The translations under genes and the position numbers were made by a program. Shown one piece after another: positions 58,910 through 64,000 of a stretch of 64,000 nt of DNA. Origin of the DNA: Agromyces sp. ISL-38. Lineage in GTDB: Bacteria > Actinomycetota > Actinomycetes > Actinomycetales > Microbacteriaceae. The notes below the pieces were generated by a model. That model did not search any database and was not told where the DNA came from. It saw only the letters and a list, made by a program, of their open reading frames with translations. The stretch's first letter is position 1; each line of letters opens with the position of its first letter. The stretch spans positions 372,001 to 436,000 of the forward strand of contig NZ_JAGGPF010000010.1 in NCBI RefSeq assembly GCF_018613935.1, read 5' to 3'.

Positions 58910-59689
58910 TCACTCGATCGTGAACCCGCTGATCGTGACGGGCACCGCGGGGGCGCCGTCGCTCTGGCCGTCGGCCGTGCCGGCGTCGGTCACTCCCGCG
59001 CGAAGCGCATCGAGCCCGCTCGTGACGTGACCGACGACGGTGTAGCCGCCAGCCTCGTCGGGCGAGAGCGTCGTGTCCTCGTAGACGATGAAGAACTGGC
59101 TGCCCTGGCTGTAGGCGTTCTGCTGCTGGCGGGCCATCGCGATCGTGCCGGCGGGGTACTGGTTGTCGGCCGGCGCGTTCTCGACCGGGCCGTAGCTGTA
59201 GCCGGGACCACCAGAGCCGTCGCCGACCGGGTCACCGCACTGGAGCACCCAGATGTTGTCCTTCGTGAGGCGATGGCAGCCGAGTCCGTTGTAGAAGCCG
59301 GCCTGGATCAGGCTGATCTCGCTCGAGGCGGCCTGCGGCGCGGCGGCACCGTCGAGCTCGACCCCGAGGGGGATGCCGTTGAGCGTGAGCGTGCCGGTCC
59401 AGGCACGGCCCTCGGCGATGTCGGCGGAGGGCACATCGCCCTGGTTCTCGCCGGGAGGCGCGGACGGCGTGGGCGTCTCGGATGCCACCGGCTCGGGCGT
59501 GCCCGGTCCGCCGCTGAAGTAGAACAGCTGCGCGCCCGTCGCGAGGGCGAGCACAACGACGAGCGCGAGACTCGCGATGACGTTGTCGCGAGTGCGGCGG
59601 CGCTGCTTTCGGACGTGCACTTCCTGCCGGGCCTGGTAGGTGCGCAGGCGCACTCGTTCTTCACGCGCCTGTCGGTCGTTCGATGCCAC
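58910..59689 (-). CDS. Membrane-anchored peptidyl-prolyl cis-trans isomerase (cyclophilin type)
   Basis: 259 residues from GTG 59689, preceded by GGAG. Basic cytosolic N-terminus, one membrane helix (about 38-58), Pro/Thr-rich linker, then a cyclophilin domain: [10 protein letters not shown] (active-site Arg), [29 protein letters not shown]. Extracytoplasmic fold catalysis is expected. Divergent from rarA. Confidence 0.92.
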   Translation of the reverse strand: MASNDRQAREERVRLRTYQARQEVHVRKQRRRTRDNVIASLALVVVLALATGAQLFYFSGGPGTPEPVASETPTPSAPPGENQGDVPSADIAEGRAWTGTLTLNGIPLGVELDGAAAPQAASSEISLIQAGFYNGLGCHRLTKDNIWVLQCGDPVGDGSGGPGYSYGPVENAPADNQYPAGTIAMARQQQNAYSQGSQFFIVYEDTTLSPDEAGGYTVVGHVTSGLDALRAGVTDAGTADGQSDGAPAVPVTISGFTIE

Positions 59690-59826
59690 GCATGCTCCTT
59701 CTCGGGACTCCTGCGTGCCGACTCTACGCAAGCCCCGGTGTGCGCACCAATCGCCGCCCCGTCCCCGCCCTGGGACATCGCCGGTTCGGCGCTCCTGCAC
59801 GCGGGTTCCATGTCGGATGCCGCGAC

Positions 59827-59832
59827 TACGCT
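59827..59832 (+). promoter_or_regulatory. -10 box (TACGCT) for leaderless rarA
   Basis: TACGCT ends 7 nt before ATG 59840 and supports that start over ATG 59810. Confidence 0.4.
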
Positions 59833-59839
59833 GAGAAGC

Positions 59840-61228
59840 ATGGTGGACTCTGGCCCGGGCCTGCGCTCCGGCGCTACCCCCCTCGCGGTGCGCATGCGGC
59901 CGACGAGCCTCGACGAGGTCGCCGGCCAGCGACACCTTCTCACTCCTGGTTCACCGCTCGTGGCACTCGCCAGCGACCGCTCGGGCGAGTCGGGCTCGGT
60001 CTCCGTCATCCTCTGGGGGCCGCCCGGCACCGGCAAGACCACGCTCGCGCAGGCGATCGCGCGCTCGTCGGGCCGCAAGTTCGTCGAGCTCTCGGCTGTC
60101 AGCGCCGGAGTGCGCGACGTCCGCCAGGTGATGGAGGAGGCGCGGGCGAGCCGCGATCTCTACGGGCTCTCGACAGTGCTCTTCCTCGACGAGATCCACC
60201 GCTTCACGAAGGCCCAGCAAGACGCCCTGCTGCCGGGCGTCGAGAACGGCTGGGTCATCCTCGTCGCGGCGACCACCGAGAATCCATCGTTCTCGGTCAT
60301 CTCGCCGCTCCTGTCGCGTTCGCTCCTGCTCACGCTCGAACTCCTCACCGACGACGACCTCGGCATGCTCGTCGACCGGGCGGTGGTAGATCCGCGCGGG
60401 CTCGCGGGCAAGGTCGAGCTCGAGGCCGAGGCACGCGCTGCGATCATCCGGCTCGCCTCGGGCGACGCCCGCCGGGCGCTCACGGCCCTCGAGGCGGCGT
60501 CCGTGGCGGCCTCGCAGTCCGCCCCGACGGCCGAAGCCGAATCGGCGGCATCCGACGGCACCGAGACGGATGCCGCAGCGCCCGCGAAGCCCGTGATCAC
60601 CGCCGACATCGTGGCGCGTGCCGTCGACCGCGCGCTGCTCCGCTACGACCGCAACGGCGACGAGCACTACGACGTGATCAGCGCGTTCATCAAGTCGGTG
60701 CGGGGGAGCGATGTCGATGCGTCCCTGCACTACCTCGCCCGCATGATCGAGGCGGGCGAAGATCCGCGGTTCATCGCGCGACGCATCATCGTGCTCGCCT
60801 CCGAAGACATCGGCCTCGCCGATCCGAGTGCGCTCGGCGTGGCGGTCGCCGCGGCCGATGCCGTGCAGTACATCGGCATGCCCGAGGGGCGCATCCCCCT
60901 CGCGCAGGCGGTCGTGCACCTGGCGACGGCGCCGAAGTCGAACGCCGCGTACCTGGGCATCGACCGAGCGATCGCCGACGTGCGCGAGGGCAAGGCGGGG
61001 CGGGTGCCAAAGCACCTCCGTGACGCGCACTATCCCGGCGCCAAGCGGCTCGGGCACGGCAAGGGCTATCGGTATCCTCACGACGACGCCATCGGCGTCG
61101 TTGCGCAGGAGTACCTGCCCGACTCGCTCCGCGGCGCGGTGTACTACGAGCCGACCGAGCACGGCAACGAACGTGACGTCTCGGCCCGCCTCGCGAAGAT
61201 CAGGCGCATCGTGGGCGGCGAACGCTGA
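59840..61228 (+). CDS. rarA: Replication-associated recombination protein A (RarA/MgsA AAA ATPase)
   Basis: 462 residues from ATG 59840 (ATG 59810 would give 472). Walker [12 protein letters not shown] near 57, Walker [11 protein letters not shown] near 107, sensor 1 in [11 protein letters not shown], and the helical tetramerisation domain with [22 protein letters not shown] near the C-terminus. Acts at stalled forks. An Ala/Glu/Ser-rich insert of about 25 residues sits near 230-255. Confidence 0.94.
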   Translation: MVDSGPGLRSGATPLAVRMRPTSLDEVAGQRHLLTPGSPLVALASDRSGESGSVSVILWGPPGTGKTTLAQAIARSSGRKFVELSAVSAGVRDVRQVMEEARASRDLYGLSTVLFLDEIHRFTKAQQDALLPGVENGWVILVAATTENPSFSVISPLLSRSLLLTLELLTDDDLGMLVDRAVVDPRGLAGKVELEAEARAAIIRLASGDARRALTALEAASVAASQSAPTAEAESAASDGTETDAAAPAKPVITADIVARAVDRALLRYDRNGDEHYDVISAFIKSVRGSDVDASLHYLARMIEAGEDPRFIARRIIVLASEDIGLADPSALGVAVAAADAVQYIGMPEGRIPLAQAVVHLATAPKSNAAYLGIDRAIADVREGKAGRVPKHLRDAHYPGAKRLGHGKGYRYPHDDAIGVVAQEYLPDSLRGAVYYEPTEHGNERDVSARLAKIRRIVGGER

Positions 61229-61244
61229 TGCGCTCGGCGGGGCG

Positions 61245-61273
61245 TGGGCATCGGGCCTTCGGCGTGATAGCAT
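61245..61273 (+). promoter_or_regulatory. rpsD promoter (-35 TGGGCA, 17 bp, -10 TAGCAT)
   Basis: Elements begin 16 bp after the rarA stop and would start a leader of about 155 nt before rpsD. Confidence 0.4.
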
Positions 61274-61318
61274 ATCCGTTGGCCTGAAGCCTGATTCTCG
61301 CGTGCGGCTGCGCGGTTT

Positions 61319-61359
61319 CCACGGTGAAGGGGCGAGACCTGTAGCCGGTCTGCCCGTGG
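61319..61359 (+). promoter_or_regulatory. Nested hairpin in the rpsD leader
   Basis: CCACGG (61319-61324) pairs with CCGTGG (61354-61359), and inside it GGCGAGACC pairs with GGTCTGCC around TGTAGCC with one bulge. An alternative GGGG/CCCC pairing extends to 61367. Possible S4 autoregulatory element (inference). Confidence 0.45.
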
Positions 61360-61435
61360 CGAACCCCTCTGACAAGACTTCCGGCGCCCAGCGCGCCTGG
61401 AACACACCGTTTGAGATTCTTCCGAAAGGACATTC

Positions 61436-62059
61436 GTGTCGAACCAGTCACGCAGCAAGACCCGCCTCTCCCGCGCGCTCGGCGTCGCCCTGACCCCGAA
61501 GGCCGCCCGCTACATGGAGAAGCGTCCTTACGCTCCCGGTGAGCACGGCCGCACCAAGCGCAAGACCGACTCCGACTACGCCGTGCGTCTGCGCGAGAAG
61601 CAGCGCCTTCGCGCCCAGTACGGCATCCGCGAGAAGCAGCTCCGCATCGCGTTCAACGAGGCCCGCCGCACCGACGGCCTGACGGGTGAGAACCTCGTCG
61701 AGCTGCTCGAGATGCGCCTCGACGCGCTCGTGCTTCGCGCCGGCTTCGCCCGCACCATCACGCAGGCTCGCCAGTTCGTGGTGCACCGCCACATCCTCGT
61801 CGACGGGCAGCTCGTCGACCGTCCCTCGTTCCGCGTGAAGCCGGGCCAGCTCGTACACGTCAAGGCACGCAGCGAGGGCACCGAGCCCTTCCAGGTCGCG
61901 GCCGCCGGCGGTCACGTCGACCTGCTCCCGAGGACCCCCGGTTACCTCGAGGTCGAGCTCGACAAGCTCCAGGCCCGCCTCCTGCGTCGCCCGAAGCGCG
62001 CCGAGGTCCCCGTCACGTGTGACGTGCAGCTCGTCGTCGAGTACTACGCCGCTCGCTGA
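61436..62059 (+). CDS. rpsD: 30S ribosomal protein S4
   Basis: 207 residues from GTG 61436, with AAAGGA upstream. Zinc-free (Cys-less N-terminus) S4 type: SRALGVALTPKAARYMEKRPY. S4 RNA-binding domain RLDALVLRAGFARTITQARQFVVHRH near 93-118. Primary 16S rRNA binder; lies outside the alpha operon here, as in many actinobacteria that place it near alaS. Confidence 0.97.
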   Translation: MSNQSRSKTRLSRALGVALTPKAARYMEKRPYAPGEHGRTKRKTDSDYAVRLREKQRLRAQYGIREKQLRIAFNEARRTDGLTGENLVELLEMRLDALVLRAGFARTITQARQFVVHRHILVDGQLVDRPSFRVKPGQLVHVKARSEGTEPFQVAAAGGHVDLLPRTPGYLEVELDKLQARLLRRPKRAEVPVTCDVQLVVEYYAAR

Positions 62060-62072
62060 CGCAACGGCATCA

Positions 62073-62109
62073 GAACAGGGGTCGCGGGGTTTCCCCGCGG
62101 CCCCTGTTC
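62073..62109 (+). terminator. Terminator after rpsD
   Basis: GAACAGGGGTCGCGGGG pairs with CCCCGCGGCCCCTGTTC (17 bp, one wobble) around TTT, followed by CGTCTTC. Confidence 0.8.
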
Positions 62110-62137
62110 CGTCTTCGGCGACGGCATTGCGCGCCAC

Positions 62138-62143
62138 TAGACT
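62138..62143 (+). promoter_or_regulatory. -10 box (TAGACT) for the small gene before alaS
   Basis: TAGACT 56 nt before GTG 62200, downstream of the rpsD terminator; likely drives the small gene and alaS. Confidence 0.4.
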
Positions 62144-62199
62144 GGTTCGAGGCGTGCCGAGCCCACCGCATCGGCGAGAGATCGAGCAGGGAGCATTCC

Positions 62200-62403
62200 G
62201 TGAAGAGCATTCTGTGGTTCACCGCCGGCGTGGCAGCCGGCTTCGTCGTCGCGCACCAGATGAACCAGACCAAACAGGGTCAGGACTTCTTCTCCTCCAT
62301 CGACGCGAAGGCCCGGGCATTCGGCAACGCCATCGCCGAGGGCTACCACGCCCGCGACGCCGAGCTGCGCGCTGAATCGGGCGACGCGGCGCCGGGTCGC
62401 TGA
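62200..62403 (+). CDS. Small membrane-anchored protein upstream of alaS
   Basis: 67 residues from GTG 62200, preceded by AGGGAGC. One N-terminal membrane helix (about 3-20, ILWFTAGVAAGFVVAH) then a short charged tail. Resembles the small YtxH- or DUF6167-like proteins that precede alaS in actinobacteria; exact family not certain. Confidence 0.7.
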   Translation: MKSILWFTAGVAAGFVVAHQMNQTKQGQDFFSSIDAKARAFGNAIAEGYHARDAELRAESGDAAPGR

Positions 62404-62456
62404 GCGCCCGACCACGTTGAGGCCCGGATGACCCGGGCGTGATCCAGAACGGAACC

Positions 62457-64000
62457 ATGCAGACTGCCGACATCCGCCAGCGTTGGCTGGACTTCTTCGC
62501 CGAGCGCGGACACGCCGTCGTGCCCTCGGCCTCGCTCGTCTCCGACGACCCGACGCTGCTGTTCACGGTCGCCGGAATGGTGCCGTTCGTGCCGTACCTC
62601 ACGGGACTCGTTCCCGCGCCGTACCCGCGCGCCACGAGCGTGCAGAAGTGCATCCGCACGAACGACATCGAGGAAGTCGGCAAGACCCCGCGACACGGCA
62701 CGTTCTTCCAGATGAGCGGCAACTTCTCCTTCGGCGACTACTTCAAAGAAGGCGCCATCGGCATGGCATGGGAGCTCCTCACCACTCCCGAGGCCGACGG
62801 CGGATACGGGTTCGACCCGAACGATCTCTGGGTCACCGTCTACAAAGACGATGACGAGGCGATCGAGCTCTGGAAGCAGATCGCGGGGCTGCCCGAAGAG
62901 CGCATCCAGCGCCTCGACAAGGACACGAACTACTGGCACACCGGCCAGCCCGGCCCCGCCGGCCCGTGTTCGGAGATCTTCTTCGATCGCGGCCCGGCCT
63001 ATGGTGCCGACGGCGGCCCTGCCACCGATGACGACCGCTACGTCGAGATCTGGAACCTCGTGTTCATGCAGTACCTCATCGACGACGTGAAGTCGAAGAC
63101 CGACTTCCGCATCGTGAGGGAGCTGCCCAAGAAGAACATCGACACCGGCATGGGTCTCGAGCGCGTGGCGTTCATCAAGCAGGGCGTCGAGAACATGTAC
63201 GAGATCGACCAGGTGCGCCCCGTGCTCGATCGCGCGGCGGAGCTCTCCGGTCGTCGGTACGGAGCCGATCACGACGACGACGTGCGCATGCGCATCATCG
63301 CCGACCACATCCGGTCCGCGCTCATGCTCATGAGCGATGGCGTGAGCCCGTCGAACGAGGGGCGCGGCTACATCCTCCGCAGGCTCCTGCGTCGCAGCAT
63401 CCGTGCCATGCGCCTGCTCGGCGTGGAGGGTCCGACGTTCCGCGAGCTGTTCGCGGCATCGCGCGACGCGATGAAGGCGGCCTATCCCGAGGTCGCGACC
63501 GACTACACGCACATCGAGCAGCTGGCGCTCGGCGAAGAGGAGACGTTCCTCCGCACGCTCACCGCGGGCACGGGCATCCTCGATCTCGCCGTCGAGAAGA
63601 CGAAGCGGGCGGGGAGTGCGGAACTCGCGGGCGACACCGCGTTCCTCCTGCACGACACCTACGGATTCCCGATCGAGCTGACGCTCGAGATGGCCGAGGA
63701 AGCCGGCCTCGCGGTCGATCGCGGGGCGTTCGACTCGCTCATGAACGAGCAGCGGAGCCGTGCGAAGGCCGACGCGAAGTCGAAGAAGAAGGTGCTCGCC
63801 GACCTCTCGGTGTACGCGGACTTCCGGGCCAAGGGCGAGACGATCTTCACCGGATACACCGACCTGACCACCCAGTCGAACGTGCTCGGGCTCCTCGTCG
63901 ACGGCCGGCCCGTCTCTCGTGCGAGCACGGGGCAGACCGCCGAGGTGATCCTCGCCGAGACCTCCCTCTATGCCGAGTCCGGCGGTCAGGCGCCCGATCA
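62457..64000 (+). CDS. alaS: Alanyl-tRNA synthetase (5' part; runs off the window)
   Basis: 514 codons visible from ATG 62457, frame open to the window edge; complete enzymes are about 880 residues. Aminoacylation domain: [43 protein letters not shown], and [14 protein letters not shown] (class II motif 2 region). RNA-recognition [31 protein letters not shown]. At the very end the first part of the editing domain begins ([15 protein letters not shown]). A 17-nt GCCCGG/CCGGGC hairpin lies just upstream (62422-62438). Confidence 0.96.
   Translation, partial: MQTADIRQRWLDFFAERGHAVVPSASLVSDDPTLLFTVAGMVPFVPYLTGLVPAPYPRATSVQKCIRTNDIEEVGKTPRHGTFFQMSGNFSFGDYFKEGAIGMAWELLTTPEADGGYGFDPNDLWVTVYKDDDEAIELWKQIAGLPEERIQRLDKDTNYWHTGQPGPAGPCSEIFFDRGPAYGADGGPATDDDRYVEIWNLVFMQYLIDDVKSKTDFRIVRELPKKNIDTGMGLERVAFIKQGVENMYEIDQVRPVLDRAAELSGRRYGADHDDDVRMRIIADHIRSALMLMSDGVSPSNEGRGYILRRLLRRSIRAMRLLGVEGPTFRELFAASRDAMKAAYPEVATDYTHIEQLALGEEETFLRTLTAGTGILDLAVEKTKRAGSAELAGDTAFLLHDTYGFPIELTLEMAEEAGLAVDRGAFDSLMNEQRSRAKADAKSKKKVLADLSVYADFRAKGETIFTGYTDLTTQSNVLGLLVDGRPVSRASTGQTAEVILAETSLYAESGGQAPD

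Noticed and set aside
58865..59809. Plus-strand extension upstream of rarA
   Set aside because: Antisense to the cyclophilin gene; Arg/Gly-rich shadow with no family signal.

Overview
The window is one contiguous piece of a high-GC (about 70 percent by eye) Gram-positive chromosome. Gene content points to an actinobacterium, most likely family Microbacteriaceae (inference). It carries the actinobacterial division gene sepH, the block DUF4193/DUF3093/dut/DUF3710/DUF3159, a tandem clpP1-clpP2, a DUF3000-rnd pair, a split secD/secF with yajC, and many start codons that look leaderless (TAnnnT box 6-7 nt upstream, no Shine-Dalgarno). I see no insertion sequence, prophage, integrase or CRISPR array. 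Coding density is very high and no gene-free stretch exceeds 300 bases. The largest gaps are the regions before two tRNA loci and the leaders of rpsD and DUF4193.

Layout. 1-3886: end of an unrecognised gene, then a compact run rpiB, an Nei-type DNA glycosylase, a PaiB-like FMN-binding protein and an amidohydrolase. 3971-7635: a secreted multicopper oxidase overlapping a sensor kinase, then its response regulator. 7643-9694: a membrane protein, dps and a cation-efflux-like protein. 9724-13915: tRNA-Gly(TCC), a 1254-residue polytopic membrane protein and tRNA-Pro(TGG). 13964-19098: protein quality control (tig, a TPR protein, clpP1, clpP2, a broken ATPase gene, clpX). 19141-23547: a DUF6504 gene next to a LexA-like box, sepH and the DUF/dut block. 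23704-29859: aconitase, an aminotransferase-fold protein lacking its PLP residues, and dxs.

29960-35161 (minus strand) is a DUF3000, RNase D, thiolase and beta-oxidation dehydrogenase run. 35253-41460 holds a hydrolase, sufE and sseA, zapE, an ammonium transporter behind a GlnR-like repeat array, a PemK-like protein and a VOC protein. 41593-42193 is a tRNA cluster (Val-CAC, Gly-GCC, Cys-GCA, Val-GAC). 42235-57433 is the classical actinobacterial run thrS, HIT, pdxS, pdxT, yebC, ruvCAB, yajC, secDF, rel, with two small accessory genes inserted after pdxT. 57590-64000 holds DUF349, a membrane-anchored cyclophilin, rarA, rpsD with a structured leader, a small membrane protein and the 5' part of alaS.

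Functionally the window is mostly core: translation (thrS, alaS, rpsD, tRNAs), protein folding, turnover and export (tig, clpP1P2X, secDF-yajC, cyclophilin), recombination and repair (ruvABC, rarA, Nei, DUF6504), central and isoprenoid metabolism (acnA, dxs, fatty-acid oxidation, PLP synthesis) and stringent response (rel). The most unusual items are the aminotransferase-fold protein with all four hallmark PLP contacts substituted, the decayed ATPase gene between clpP2 and clpX, three palindromic or repeat operator candidates (LexA-like, acnA palindrome, GlnR-like), and an abundant CGGATGCC/GGCATCCG word spread through the coding DNA.
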